A stretch of DNA of 64,000 nucleotides from CAWAND01 sp963727915 (GTDB lineage Bacteria > Chloroflexota > Anaerolineae > Anaerolineales > E44-bin32): NCBI GenBank assembly GCA_963727915.1, contig CAVSID010000004.1:372001-436000 (forward strand). Reading direction: 5' to 3'. The notes beneath the pieces are model-generated. The model saw nothing but the letters and a program-made list of their open reading frames with translations. It ran no database searches and had not been told where the DNA came from. This document shows positions 9,508 through 18,371 of the stretch, piece after piece; position 1 is the first letter of the stretch, and each line of letters begins with the position of its first letter. A program made the position numbers and the translations under genes.

Positions 9508-9525
9508 TTGTGACGATTTTCACAA
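9508..9525. promoter_or_regulatory. Crp/Fnr-family operator-like palindrome
   Basis: TTGTGA-CGATTT-TCACAA is a perfect Crp-type site about 60-80 bases upstream of the decayed membrane sensor gene. The rest of 9526-9715 shows no gene. Confidence 0.6.
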
Positions 9526-9715
9526 GTGGTTCGGCCGTCGGTTCGGTGGACGAGCTTATGTGGGACGCCGGCGTCAGCCTAAGCCCCCTCGAATGCTGAC
9601 CACAAGCGGAAAACCCCCGGCCCGACCGAGAAGTCGGCCTCCAGGAAGACGCCTGCCCCATTCGAATCAGTTGGATCAACCCAGGTGTTCTACTGGATGG
9701 GAAAAAGCGGGTGAG

Positions 9716-10135
9716 TTATACCGCTCGCATCCGATGGTTGCGGCCGTCGCTTTCCAATTCCGCCAAGCCCAAGTGCGCCAGCACCGGCGGGACATAGCGT
9801 GCGAATCGGCCTCGGAAGCCCTCGGTGAGCCCATACCAACCACCGACGGGGTTGTCTAACGAGCGGGCCCAGGCTTCCACCGTGCCATCCTTGACGCCTT
9901 GCTGCTGGTCGCTGCTACCCAAGCTCATCCAATCACCATGATTCTTGAGCATGGCGTGCAAATCGTCCAGGCAACGCAGGTGATACCTGAGGGTCTTGCG
10001 TCCGGCCTGGCAAACCAGCGCAGGTGGATCGGCGATTTCATCCCGATAGGCCGTGTACTCGGGTTTGCCGGGAGGTTCGGTCAGAATCCAGGGGTCTTCC
10101 ACCGTGCCTTGGCCTCTCACGTCGCGGGGTTCCAT
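9716..10135 (-). CDS. conserved hypothetical protein (DUF6855-like)
   Basis: The 139-residue soluble product begins with DPW and GKPEYTAYRDE segments and holds YHLRCLDDLHAMLKNHGDW and NPVGGWYGL. I recognise these as a conserved small family of unknown function, probably DUF6855. AGGAGCAAGTGC precedes ATG 10135, so I use that rather than the longer frame. No catalytic motif is evident. It is a single gene with unrelated neighbours. Confidence 0.7.
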   Translation of the reverse strand: MEPRDVRGQGTVEDPWILTEPPGKPEYTAYRDEIADPPALVCQAGRKTLRYHLRCLDDLHAMLKNHGDWMSLGSSDQQQGVKDGTVEAWARSLDNPVGGWYGLTEGFRGRFARYVPPVLAHLGLAELESDGRNHRMRAV

Positions 10136-10268
10136 GCACTTGCTCCTCAATGAACTCTTCGCGGGGGGTCCAGGTGGGCTTAATACTAAACGACATAGGG
10201 TTGGAAGGGAGGTGATCTTCTGGCCAATTTCAGGTGAATGACGGCAAGTCTGTTCGGGAAGGGAGGGC

Positions 10269-10937
10269 CTACCAGACGCCCGGAATCAACCTGCATTTCA
10301 CGACCTGCGCGTAGGCTGCGTAGCCTGGGAGCCCATGTTTGAGCATTTCGTCTTCACGGTAGGTTCGGTAGACGAATAATCCGACATTGATCGCCGCCGG
10401 AATCAACGCCCACCAGGAGGCGAGCGCAAGGGACATGCCGACGAATGTGGCTGCAATCGCCAGGTACATCGGATGACGGACGAGGGCATAGGGTCCGTCT
10501 TGCACCACCACCTGGGTGCGGTCATCCTGAACTCGGGCCGAGCTAGACAGGAAGGGGTTGCTCTTCGTCACCCGCCAAATCGCCAAGGCTGCGCCGACGA
10601 TAATGCACCAACCCACGACCTGCACAATTGGAGCCACGTTTGACCAGCGAAAGCGCCCTGAATCCAACGCCGACAGCGCCAGCTGGATGAGCAACACCGA
10701 CGTATAGATGCGCATAATCCACAGATCCCAAGCAGGCACCTCGCCTCCGGGGCGATTGCGCTCCTTCAACAACTCGGGGTCTGTCGATGCCAGTCGCCAT
10801 GTAAAAGCCGCCACGAATGCCGTGAAGACGATCAGCAGGGCCCAGCCTTGCCACCAGTCCAGCCTTCCGGCCAGGCCAAACCAGAAAACGGCGAAGGCGG
10901 CCAGGACCAACCCGCTTTGCAGGATCGCTTTTGCCAA
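10269..10937 (-). CDS. isoprenylcysteine carboxyl methyltransferase-like (ICMT/NnrU-like) membrane protein
   Basis: The 222-residue product has five or six membrane segments and the ICMT signature DGPYALVRHPMYLAI (about residues 145-160), followed by a helix, YREDEML and the C-terminal CRLIPGVW. Members bind SAM and methylate membrane-bound substrates. It is an intact relative of the broken gene at 3388-4078 and shows what that gene should encode. The start is a TTG at 10935-10937, with GGGAGAT upstream. The substrate in bacteria is unknown. Confidence 0.82.
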   Translation of the reverse strand: MAKAILQSGLVLAAFAVFWFGLAGRLDWWQGWALLIVFTAFVAAFTWRLASTDPELLKERNRPGGEVPAWDLWIMRIYTSVLLIQLALSALDSGRFRWSNVAPIVQVVGWCIIVGAALAIWRVTKSNPFLSSSARVQDDRTQVVVQDGPYALVRHPMYLAIAATFVGMSLALASWWALIPAAINVGLFVYRTYREDEMLKHGLPGYAAYAQVVKCRLIPGVW

Positions 10938-10971
10938 GGGCTGGATCTCCCTATTACCAGGCTGCGAGGCT

Positions 10972-11418
10972 TCAGGCTGCCACCCGCATCATCTCTTTGG
11001 TGGCGAAGGTTTGAACCTTTCCGGCATCTTCAAAGGTCTGAAGGAATCCCCAACTGCCTGTTTCCGGGCGCCAGGTGAAACGATTGAAGAATCTTGTTTC
11101 TCCATAATGGAAGGAGAACAGGATGTCATCGCCCTCGCGCCGCCCGCTCCCCACCGCACAGCTCAAAGGGATTTCAGTCGTGTCGAGCAGGTGCAGGGTA
11201 TAGATCTGTTGAGGGTCGTTGTATCCGATGTAATAGACGGCTTCATAGCCCGCAGTGGGATTGCCCTCCCCGGTCACGGACGTGAAGTACATGCGCATGA
11301 ACTTGCCGCCGAGTGTCCAATCGGCGGCGACCAGTTGATGCAGCTCGACCTCTCCCATCTCTCCGGTGAGCTCCCACTTTCCTTTCAGGCGATCCAAGAA
11401 AGCGTGGCTGTCATCCAT
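10972..11418 (-). CDS. DUF1579-like protein
   Basis: The 148-residue product contains HAFLDRLKGKWELTGEM, LGGKFMRMYF, AVYYIGYNDPQQIYTLHLLDT and FSFHYGETRFFNRFTW. This beta-rich, lipocalin-like pattern is shared by DUF1579-type proteins. I take ATG 11418 (product beginning MDDSHAF) as the start. No catalytic residues can be assigned. It is a lone gene between an ICMT-like protein and a GNAT gene. Confidence 0.6.
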   Translation of the reverse strand: MDDSHAFLDRLKGKWELTGEMGEVELHQLVAADWTLGGKFMRMYFTSVTGEGNPTAGYEAVYYIGYNDPQQIYTLHLLDTTEIPLSCAVGSGRREGDDILFSFHYGETRFFNRFTWRPETGSWGFLQTFEDAGKVQTFATKEMMRVAA

Positions 11419-11510
11419 CGCGCGCCCTCCCAGCGGTTGTCTGACGGCTGCCCAGGTCCCGGCCCCATCCACGCTTGACGGCCCAATCTTCGAAGGCGGT
11501 CACGCCGGCC

Positions 11511-12312
11511 TCATCCTTCCGACTCTGGCCACCGCTCCAAACCCCATTGCGGTTCGACGGCTTCGAAACCAGCACTGGCGTAAAGACGGGATGCGGCCGA
11601 ACTCGTCCTCAGCCACGATCACCAGGGTCTTCAGCCCATACTTCGCCATGGACTGCCGGCCGGCCTCGTAGACCATCGTCCCAGCGATTCCCCGCCGCCG
11701 GAATTCGGGGTGCGTTTCGACAGATTGATAGCGGCCCAACTCGCCGTCCCTGAAGAGCCCCAAATCCGCCACCAACCGGCCGCCGACGAAGGCTCCATAC
11801 CAATCACCCAGGCCGGCGCGCCGCATGGCGCCGTATCGGTCCATCTGCCGCCCCCTGTAGGCGCGATAGGCAACTTCTTCATGCCCCGGATCGCGGCACA
11901 ACACCTGATTCTCGATGGCCGATGCCTTTTCGGCCACCGTTTCCAGCGGGCGAACATCGACGGCATCGGTGTGGTGTGTTGGTCGGCGGGGCGAATTGCA
12001 GGTCATCACCACACTCCGGATCAGGTGAAAGCCGGCCTCCAGGAAAGGCTGTGCCTCGCCGGGCTTGGGCGAATCCCATCCGAAAGTCTGATGTACGTAG
12101 GTTGGCGGGCCGCCGATCTCCTGCCTGAAAAGCTGGCGCCAGGTGAGGAAGTCACCCGCCCGCGGTGGATGCGGAAACAGCAGGAAGTTTCCCCAGTAGT
12201 AGTGGGGATTGGTAGGCGTTCGAACTACCAAGAAATCGCCGTGATCGATGATTTTGCCATCGAAGCCGGCGAAGATCAGATCGGTGCGGTAGCCCAGAGA
12301 GTGCACATCCAT
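11511..12312 (-). pseudogene. GNAT acetyltransferase, C-terminal frameshift
   Basis: The protein has a tandem GNAT-like layout. The C-terminal domain shows GRYQSVETHPEFRRRGIAGT, the acetyl-CoA pyrophosphate-binding motif A (RxxGxA type). After VAEDEF the frame runs off, while another frame carries the expected end ASRLYASAGFE and PQWGLERWPE, with a TGA at 11511. One base is therefore wrong near 11596. I place the start at ATG 12312. It may be a live gene with an assembly error. Confidence 0.65.
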
Positions 12313-12511
12313 GTCATTGATCCCGTTGAAGCGGTATGCGTCTTCCGCGGCGCTCCATCGCGCGTCCGATCCCAGACCAGCCCGGGCGACCGTTGGCCAA
12401 GGCGGAAATGGGGAGGCCTGACGGCTGAGCACTGCTCGGCCGGCCACCTCGCCCCGCGTCGGACCGTCTCATCGGAACATCCTGCCTTACATCTCCGGGC
12501 GCTCCCCTCTA

Positions 12512-13000
12512 TCATAGGGCGCTGGACCGTCTGGCGGCGATGGTCGTCAGGATGGCGGCGGTGATCCACAGGACCGGCCCGAAGATCCCCGGGATCACGG
12601 GGGCATAGCCGGGGAAGAAGACGAAGATGAGAAAGCCGATATCGGCCACGCTCACTACAGACAGATTTATCCAGTACCCCAGCCGGCTGTTCCGCCAGTT
12701 GAAGAAGACTGCGATAAGGATGCTCGCCAGCGCGAAGAAGAGCAGGTTCCACGCACCTTGTAAGAGCTTGGCCTGAACCAGGCCCGGCTCGACGCCTGCC
12801 CCGAGCGCGAATTCATCGGCCGCTGCGATCACGTGCAGAGATTCCCCAGAGCACATAAATGATGGATCCAAGTTTGGCCAATGGTACTTCTCCTTGTTCG
12901 AAGATTGAGAGCGATCTCCCATATCCGAGCGGATAAGCGGCCTGCACCTTGCCCAGAACGGGCTCCGGTTCGTGGGAGGGTTGCCACAATCATCGTCCAA
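12512..13000 (-). CDS. small membrane protein, N-terminus uncertain
   Basis: The C-terminal 110 residues are convincing: a polar segment (DEFALGAGVEPGLVQAKLLQ) and then three membrane helices (LLFFALASILIAVFF, INLSVVSVADIGFLIFVFF, IPGIFGPVLWITAAILTTIA). The first 50 residues of the frame look non-coding and have no good ribosome site. The 5' part may be lost or shifted in frame. The function is unknown. Confidence 0.5.
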   Translation of the reverse strand: MDDDCGNPPTNRSPFWARCRPLIRSDMGDRSQSSNKEKYHWPNLDPSFMCSGESLHVIAAADEFALGAGVEPGLVQAKLLQGAWNLLFFALASILIAVFFNWRNSRLGYWINLSVVSVADIGFLIFVFFPGYAPVIPGIFGPVLWITAAILTTIAARRSSAL

Positions 13001-13123
13001 TTGAACGTTGCGAGACCAGCCGAATCTCTAACATGGAAGACCGTGTCCCCCATCGTTCTCGACCATGACCGCCGGTCTGTGAAGAGGCTGGCCTTGTTGA
13101 AACGTGAAAGAAATCGTTTCCGA

Positions 13124-13559
13124 TCAAGGCCAATGCTGCCGGATGGCACGCCCCTCATCGTCATAGACTGTGGATGAAGCCCGCTCTACGCTCAACTCGA
13201 ACAAGACATAGCGCTCGGCGGGTACGTAGCTTGCCTTCTCGGCCGCGGCCTTTCGAGAGCCGGCATCTTCGATCGCTTCTGCATGGCCCGAAACCATGAA
13301 CTCCCCTCCCGAACCGCTTGAGTCATCGACGGATGAATGCAATGCATAGCGTCCATTTCGGCGCAGATCGCGCCCTTTTGGGTGAACTCGGCTCCATGAA
13401 CAAGAACAGCCGACCATCGCCAAGGATTGGGGTGACGGGATGAACACGCGGCGAGCCATCCGTCTTGACCGTGGCCAGATAGGCCACGCCGCTACTGAGC
13501 CGAGCCTCCCCGAAGGCGGCCAGACCCGGAGCGGCCCCCTGAAGCATCTTCCAGTTCAT
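13124..13559 (-). pseudogene. pyridoxamine 5'-phosphate oxidase family (FMN-binding split barrel), frameshifted
   Basis: From ATG 13559 (GGAGGGG upstream) the product reads like a PNPOx-fold protein: ARLSSGVAYLATVKTDGSPR, VHPVTPILGDGRLFLFM and EPSSPK. The frame then breaks near 13375, and the rest (DLRRNGRYALHS, EFMVSGHAEAIED, YVLFELSVE) continues in another frame to 13124. Together they give about 145 residues, the usual size of these flavin or deazaflavin split-barrel proteins. A single-base indel explains it. Confidence 0.7.
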
Positions 13560-13633
13560 CGAGGCCCCTCCCATCGGCCACCGGTCGCGACTGCTACTTC
13601 GAGGCTGGCTCCCATGAGGCGAACCCCACGCCG

Positions 13634-14338
13634 TCACAGGCTTGGCATGGGTCCCGAATAGTTGGCCACGAAATAGGCTGCTCCCGCCCCCACCAGATTG
13701 ATCAGTGTGTGAATGATAGCGGACGGCCAAATCGAACCCCCTTTTTCGTACAGGAAGGCGAAGAACAGCCCCACCAAGAAGAAGGGAACGATCGCCGTCG
13801 GTGTGAGGTGGGCCAAAGAGAACGCTCCAGCGCTTGCCAGCGCCGCCCACACCGGACCTATGGCCGATCTCAGACCGGCGTACATGAAGCCCCGAAAGAA
13901 GATCTCCTCCACCGTCGGCGCGAGCAGGACGGCGATGAGTAGGAGCGGAATGGCTCTGGAGGGATCGGACATGGCCGGCACAAGCCCGGGCTGCACCTGA
14001 AGTGAAAACAGGGCCAGGAGGAGGCTGTAACAACAGTTGAAGCCGTAGAAGAGAAGCAGGCCCCCGCATCCCATTAAGAGCAGCTGCCACCGGAACCCGC
14101 CCAGGCCCAATCGGCGCCACGGGACAGCGTATTGCCTCACTCCGAAGACCCAGACCGGGACGATCAGCCCAACCTCGGATAGCAGCGCCCCCGTGCTCTT
14201 CAGCCATTGCGGCGCAGTACCGAGGAGAATGATGACTGCGAGTTCAAGCAGCAGGAATCCGAGCCAAAGGAGGAACCCGAGAACAACGTCTCGGGGAGTC
14301 CAGGGCACCTCCGCGATCTCGGTCGAGACGATGTTCAA
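13634..14338 (-). CDS. CPBP family intramembrane protease
   Basis: The 234-residue product has about seven membrane segments and the CPBP motifs: EE..R (PTVEEIFFRG, residues 141-150), a His in FSLAHLTP (177) and a third motif IIHTLINL near 216. The predicted start is TTG 14336-14338 with no clear ribosome site, so the true start may be internal. It is the second of three CPBP proteins here, with low similarity to the others outside the motifs. Confidence 0.82.
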   Translation of the reverse strand: MNIVSTEIAEVPWTPRDVVLGFLLWLGFLLLELAVIILLGTAPQWLKSTGALLSEVGLIVPVWVFGVRQYAVPWRRLGLGGFRWQLLLMGCGGLLLFYGFNCCYSLLLALFSLQVQPGLVPAMSDPSRAIPLLLIAVLLAPTVEEIFFRGFMYAGLRSAIGPVWAALASAGAFSLAHLTPTAIVPFFLVGLFFAFLYEKGGSIWPSAIIHTLINLVGAGAAYFVANYSGPMPSL

Positions 14339-14445
14339 GGTCGGTTCAGCCAGTCCGCTGCCGGACCGTTCGGACGCTCACCTGCGCCTTTCCCCCGGCC
14401 GCCTTGTCCAATGCACGGCATGCATTCACCATCCAACACGTGGAC

Positions 14446-14832
14446 TTATTTCTTCTTCTTCCTCGCTTTGGCTTTTTCTTGGCTTTCCTGTACGCGAAAC
14501 GACACGATTTCGGCTATCAAGCCGTAGGGGATGGGCTGATCGAATGGGAATCTGATGGATCCCTTCCCGTGGATATAGGGGGCGAGCTGCTGCTGGAAGG
14601 CTTCCGTGCCGGACGGTGTCGGGTAGAAACCAAGATGGTTCTTGAAGGCCGCAAAGTGCAACAAATTGCCGTTCAGCCGAAACGTGGGCATCTGGTAGCT
14701 GATGGTCTCGTCTGCCTCGGGAGCAAGTTGGCGCACCATTTCACGCACCCTGCTCAGGATCTCCTGGATCTCCTCGGGAAAGCCTGAAATGTATTCGTCG
14801 ATGGTGCTAGGACGCGAACTACCCGTTGTCAT
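14446..14832 (-). CDS. DUF1801 (YdhG-like) protein
   Basis: The 128-residue product has the DUF1801 pattern: TIDEYISGFPEEIQEIL, ISYQMPTFRLNG, FAAFKNHLGFYP and SIRFPFDQPIP. Members are small soluble proteins; one Bacillus relative has been called an iron chaperone. ATG 14832 is preceded by GAGGGG. The C-terminus is strongly basic (KARKKKK). A Crp-like palindrome with one mismatch lies about 206 bases upstream. The role here is unknown. Confidence 0.82.
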   Translation of the reverse strand: MTTGSSRPSTIDEYISGFPEEIQEILSRVREMVRQLAPEADETISYQMPTFRLNGNLLHFAAFKNHLGFYPTPSGTEAFQQQLAPYIHGKGSIRFPFDQPIPYGLIAEIVSFRVQESQEKAKARKKKK

Positions 14833-15037
14833 GTCCACCCCTCGATTGATCGTCGGCCCCGATCATTGACCGATAAGTGCCGTCTGCGCCGCCTGGTCGG
14901 CGACCTGGCCCGGACGGACCCCGCGGATGAGACGACTTTAGGTGGCTTCCTTCCCAAAGTCAATCAGTGCGTGCCGGTGAGGCCCGTACGGCCCTTAGGC
15001 TTGGATCCTATCCAGCGCCCCGATCCCAGGTCCCCAT

Positions 15038-15055
15038 TGTGCATTTTTTCACAAT
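15038..15055. promoter_or_regulatory. near-perfect Crp/Fnr-like palindrome
   Basis: TTGTGC-ATTTTT-TCACAA differs from the perfect site by one base. It lies in the 287-base gap between the DUF1801 gene and the Cys-rich gene. I see no other signal in that gap. Confidence 0.4.
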
Positions 15056-15119
15056 CTCCGGCGGCGGACCAAAGGGTGCAGGGGTCGAGGCTGAGGCAGG
15101 GCAGTCACCCGCAAGTGAC

Positions 15120-15377
15120 TCAGCTATCCTGGCGCCGTTCACTGCGCCGTTTGTGGGGCCAGGCGCATTCGAGACAGTAGGCTCCCAGAGGCTTGCCACA
15201 ACCGCGGCACAGTCCGGCCGCCTCCAACTGCCCCAGTGCCATGCCGAGTGTGTCGAACAGCTCTTGGGCGGCCGCCTGCCAATCCCGCTGGTCGGTCCGC
15301 GCCGGGGCCTCCCCCGACCGTACCCAGGCCAACCTGGAAAGCACGGCTCTTGCGTCCTGCGCCGTATGTGCACTCAT
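15120..15377 (-). CDS. small zinc-ribbon-like protein
   Basis: The 85-residue product has four cysteines arranged as CRGCGKPLGAYCLEC (residues 57-71), a likely zinc knuckle, after a helical N-terminal half. GGAGAGGGG precedes ATG 15377. It has no relatives I can name. It sits directly 5' of a DUF1801 gene and 3' of a methyltransferase gene, without overlap. Confidence 0.5.
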   Translation of the reverse strand: MSAHTAQDARAVLSRLAWVRSGEAPARTDQRDWQAAAQELFDTLGMALGQLEAAGLCRGCGKPLGAYCLECAWPHKRRSERRQDS

Positions 15378-15436
15378 CGTCCCCTCTCCTCAGCAGAGCT
15401 GTTGCGCCGCATCGGGATTCACGGAGGCGCCAAAGC

Positions 15437-15997
15437 TCAAGGCGCCACCGCCATCCGGTATAGGTCCATGTGGGTCAGTCGCAGGTGTTCGACCTCCCCC
15501 AACCCGGCCCGAGCCGCCATGGCCAGCATGGTTTCAGGGGCAACCCGGTGCGCCAGCGGTGGCCCGTGCTCCTCATCGACATAGGGCCATTCCAGGATCA
15601 CCACCCGCACCGTGGAAACCCGCCTGGCTTCCTGAAGGGCCTTCACGGGATCGTCGGTCTCGTGAAGCACATGCCCCAGAAAAGCCAGGTCGAATGATGA
15701 GTTTCCAAAGGGAAGGTCCTCCGCCTGGCCCGCCTTGAAAGTCACAGCGGGGACAAGGCTCTTTGCTTTCTCCAGCAGCTTCGGATTGGTATCCACGGCC
15801 GATACTTCCACCCCCTTGGCAGTGAAGGCTTCGGCGAAGACACCTGTTCCGGTGCCAACATCAAGCAAGCGAGAGACATGTGCCTCTTCCAGGCTCAGAG
15901 CGACCACCCTGTCAATTTCCAGCAGCGCTATCCGCTCAGGCGACCTCAGCCTGTCGGCGTCGCCATGAAATCGACGTTCATGCGGACCTATGGACAC
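15437..15997 (-). CDS. class I SAM-dependent methyltransferase
   Basis: The product has motif I LLDVGTGTGVF (about residues 41-51), an acidic motif II (VSAVDTN) and motif IV-like AFLGHVLHETDD, as in UbiE/COQ5-type methyltransferases (Methyltransf_11). The long frame opens at 16201, but the GTG at 15995-15997 has AGGAG at 8 bases and gives a normal 186-residue protein. The substrate is not evident. It diverges from the secreted-protein pair to the right. Confidence 0.8.
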   Translation of the reverse strand: MSIGPHERRFHGDADRLRSPERIALLEIDRVVALSLEEAHVSRLLDVGTGTGVFAEAFTAKGVEVSAVDTNPKLLEKAKSLVPAVTFKAGQAEDLPFGNSSFDLAFLGHVLHETDDPVKALQEARRVSTVRVVILEWPYVDEEHGPPLAHRVAPETMLAMAARAGLGEVEHLRLTHMDLYRMAVAP

Positions 15998-16247
15998 GTG
16001 CACTCTCCTCTCAGAAGCTGTCCTCTTCCGGCGCGACTCCGGAAGGCAAACAATGTTTGGCCCGGAGTCCGGATCCAGCGTTGGTGGCGGCCTGCCCCGC
16101 GGCTGCCCGGTCGTGCATGGTGCTCCCCATCCAAACCCTTTTACACCAAGACGCAATATGCCCGGTCCTGCGTTTCCAGGATCACCTTTTCCCGCCGACA
16201 ATCCCGGTTGCAGGACAGCAACCCGCTTAAGGGGGCTTAGCTGGTTG

Positions 16248-16253
16248 TATAAT
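16248..16253 (+). promoter_or_regulatory. possible -10 element (TATAAT)
   Basis: A perfect TATAAT lies in the 536-base divergent gap (15998-16533), 281 bases before the plus-strand gene. No good -35 hexamer is found at 16-18 bases. It may drive the two secreted-protein genes. Confidence 0.3.
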
Positions 16254-16290
16254 CATTCTATCAACGGGGCGGGGAAGGGTTCCTGAACCA

Positions 16291-16314
16291 AGAAAAAAGG
16301 CTCGCATTGAGCCT
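16291..16314 (-). terminator. intrinsic terminator on the minus strand
   Basis: On the minus strand AGGCTC-AATGC-GAGCCT is followed directly by TTTTTTC, a textbook hairpin plus U-tract. No minus-strand gene ends immediately upstream of it, so it may block antisense transcription or be left over from a lost gene. Confidence 0.55.
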
Positions 16315-16533
16315 CGAATCTCGGGCATTTCGGGCCAGCCCAAGGAACAAGCCGCGTACATTTGATCGTGGGCATGACCGGAATTGCATCCTGGCGTATC
16401 TGGGCCGCGGACTGGGGGCCCTGGTACGCCATGCCTTTCGCTACGGATCCTGCTTCCCAAATTCCCCACCACCAACCTCGTCAATCATCCGATCCGCCGA
16501 TCCGCGGGGATTTCCCCTCGAAAGGAGCTCCCG

Positions 16534-16977
16534 GTGAAACGTCTGTTTACCTTTTCGAACCTTCGACTTTCAATTGAAGTTCTGCTGCTGGTTGCCGTGC
16601 TGGCTGTTGCCCTTCCGCGCGTTGCCCCCACGCAAGCCGCCGCGCCGCCCGCTCCGAATGCCGCCGGCACAGTTTATTGGTACCAGTGCAACACGCCTGC
16701 CACAGCCCACGTAGCTGTGTTTTCGGATCGGGTCCATATCTATTGCCCGAGCACCACGCCTGTCTCCGGCGCGCCTGCGCTGTCGGGCATATTCTGGTTT
16801 GCATATCCAACCGCCCCCGATTCCGCCCAGGCATCTCGCTTCATGAGTCTGCTTCAGGCATCAGCCATAAGTGGCAGATATGTATGGCTGGAAGTCAGCC
16901 CAACCGACACATCGGGGGCGAGCTTCGGTTGTGGCTCGAGTAACTGCCGGCGGTTCTTCGCGGTGGAAATGCGATGA
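16534..16977 (+). CDS. secreted hypothetical protein
   Basis: The GTG at 16534 has AAAGGAG at a good distance. The 147-residue product has a signal peptide (hydrophobic residues 14-30, then TQAAAPPAP) and a mature part with four cysteines (YQCN, IYCP, GCGSSNC) that could form disulfides. Family and function are not recognised. It overlaps the next gene by four bases (ATGA), so the two form an operon. Confidence 0.6.
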   Translation: MKRLFTFSNLRLSIEVLLLVAVLAVALPRVAPTQAAAPPAPNAAGTVYWYQCNTPATAHVAVFSDRVHIYCPSTTPVSGAPALSGIFWFAYPTAPDSAQASRFMSLLQASAISGRYVWLEVSPTDTSGASFGCGSSNCRRFFAVEMR

Positions 16978-17369
16978 TCGAGATGGCAATCGAAGGGAGT
17001 TCGCTTGCCCGAGAAGGCAGCCGGCCGCGCATCTCCATGCTGGAAAGCGGCGATAGTGCGGTGAGGTCTCAGTCAATGACGCGCTGGAGGCTCCGGGCGG
17101 TCTTGGACGGCGTGCTTGTGCTCCTAGTGGTCTCTGTCGCCGCTGGGTCTTTGCTGACGAATCGTGGCGGCGCCCAATCCCAGGCCGGACAAGCGGTCCT
17201 GCCAGATGGCCTGAACGGACTTCCGGCGATTGTGCCTGCCCGGCCAAACAATGGCCAGCCTAAGCCGATGTCGGTTGACATCGACATCCTGGCTGCGGTG
17301 ATCGCGGCCGAGCATGCGGCTCTGACCCCGCCGATCTATTTCAGCGATCTGCCCTTGATCAGCCGCTAA
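16974..17369 (+). CDS. hypothetical protein with one membrane segment or signal anchor
   Basis: ATG 16974 overlaps the TGA of the preceding gene. The 131-residue product has one hydrophobic segment (AVLDGVLVLLVVSVAAGSLL, about residues 42-61) and a low-complexity remainder ending in PIYFSDLPLISR. An internal ATG at residue 35 would give a classical signal sequence. I do not recognise it. The context suggests that both genes act at the cell surface. Confidence 0.5.
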   Translation: MIEMAIEGSSLAREGSRPRISMLESGDSAVRSQSMTRWRLRAVLDGVLVLLVVSVAAGSLLTNRGGAQSQAGQAVLPDGLNGLPAIVPARPNNGQPKPMSVDIDILAAVIAAEHAALTPPIYFSDLPLISR

Positions 17370-17831
17370 AGTACCAGTGGGTTCAGCCGCGGGTGATCTG
17401 ACCAGCGACGTCGGCCGCCCGATCGCCCGGACCGATGAAGGGACAGGAGGTCTGACAGGAAACCGGATTAGTCAAAGCGAAGAGACATTCCAGAAGGCTC
17501 ACGCTCGACGCTGACCGTACGGCGTGCATCATCCCGCCAGCCGTGCTGAAACCGAGAGTGGCTATCAGGTTGGCAGGTCAACGCAGTGCCAAGACCATCC
17601 ATTCGGTCGTATTGCGTGCGTCAGCACGAGGAACCTCACCCGCGCCGATCTTGAAGGCACCGCTGAGCCCGCCGAACTCAACCCATCCCTTTTGCAGAAG
17701 GCTGGCCGGAACGCTAGATGAAGCATTGTCCAACCGGCCGGCGACATCTCGCCCTCACAGCACAGATGCACAGGCTCTGCCTGGTGTCACGGCCCCGCGT
17801 CGCTCCCCAAACGAGGGCCAGCTCCGGTGCG
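17370..17831. other. intergenic stretch without a recognisable gene
   Basis: These 462 bases separate the end of the plus-strand operon from the convergent tsaA gene. No frame looks coding and no clear terminator or repeat is visible. Confidence 0.5.
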
Positions 17832-18317
17832 CTAGTCAAAGCGGTCGTCCGATTCTACGTACCTGGCGGTGCCGACGACGGTCTCCAGCCAGCCCACGCT
17901 GCAGGCCTCGGGGACGTCGAACTGGGGTACGAACGGTTTGATGTCGAGCACAGGCGTCCCATCAATGACATCCAGGTTTGAGATGCGCAAGACCCGACCG
18001 TCTATGCCTGCCAGGTGCACGACCGATACGCCGATGGGGTTGGGCCGAACGGGCGCTCTGGTGGCGAAGATGCCGTGCCTTTGGGAGTCCAGAAACGGCG
18101 CGGGAGTTAAGTCCATGTCGCCGGCCATATGGAAGTGATACACCAGGATGAGATGGCTGAACCCGCCAATGTCCTTCAGCCCCTCGGCGAACTCGGGGAA
18201 GACCTCCACCGTCCCCGGGGCGCTAGCCGCCCCCGTGGGTTGCAGGGGCATTGCCTCCGGACTATCGAAGGGTGAGTGAATGACCCCGATCGGCCTGTAG
18301 GTCAGCTCAGTGGCCAT
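17832..18317 (-). CDS. tsaA: tRNA (N6-threonylcarbamoyladenosine) methyltransferase TrmO/TsaA
   Basis: The 161-residue product matches the TsaA/TrmO family: YRPIGVIHSPF at the N-terminus, FSHLILVYHFH and the signature FATRAPVRPNPIGVSVVHL (about residues 84-102), then LDVIDGTPVLDIKPFVPQFD. TrmO methylates t6A37 in tRNA using SAM. Archaeal and environmental copies are often this short, without the C-terminal domain of E. coli TrmO. AAGGAG precedes ATG 18317. Confidence 0.9.
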   Translation of the reverse strand: MATELTYRPIGVIHSPFDSPEAMPLQPTGAASAPGTVEVFPEFAEGLKDIGGFSHLILVYHFHMAGDMDLTPAPFLDSQRHGIFATRAPVRPNPIGVSVVHLAGIDGRVLRISNLDVIDGTPVLDIKPFVPQFDVPEACSVGWLETVVGTARYVESDDRFD

Positions 18318-18371
18318 GTGATCTCCTTCCCCTGGCCCGATGCTCTCCGGGTCACAGCCGCGTTCCCTGAG

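Noticed and set aside
14340..14440. Possible attC-like arm near the CPBP gene start
   Set aside because: Only a G/C-rich stretch with CCCCCGG matches; there is no core and there are no R boxes.
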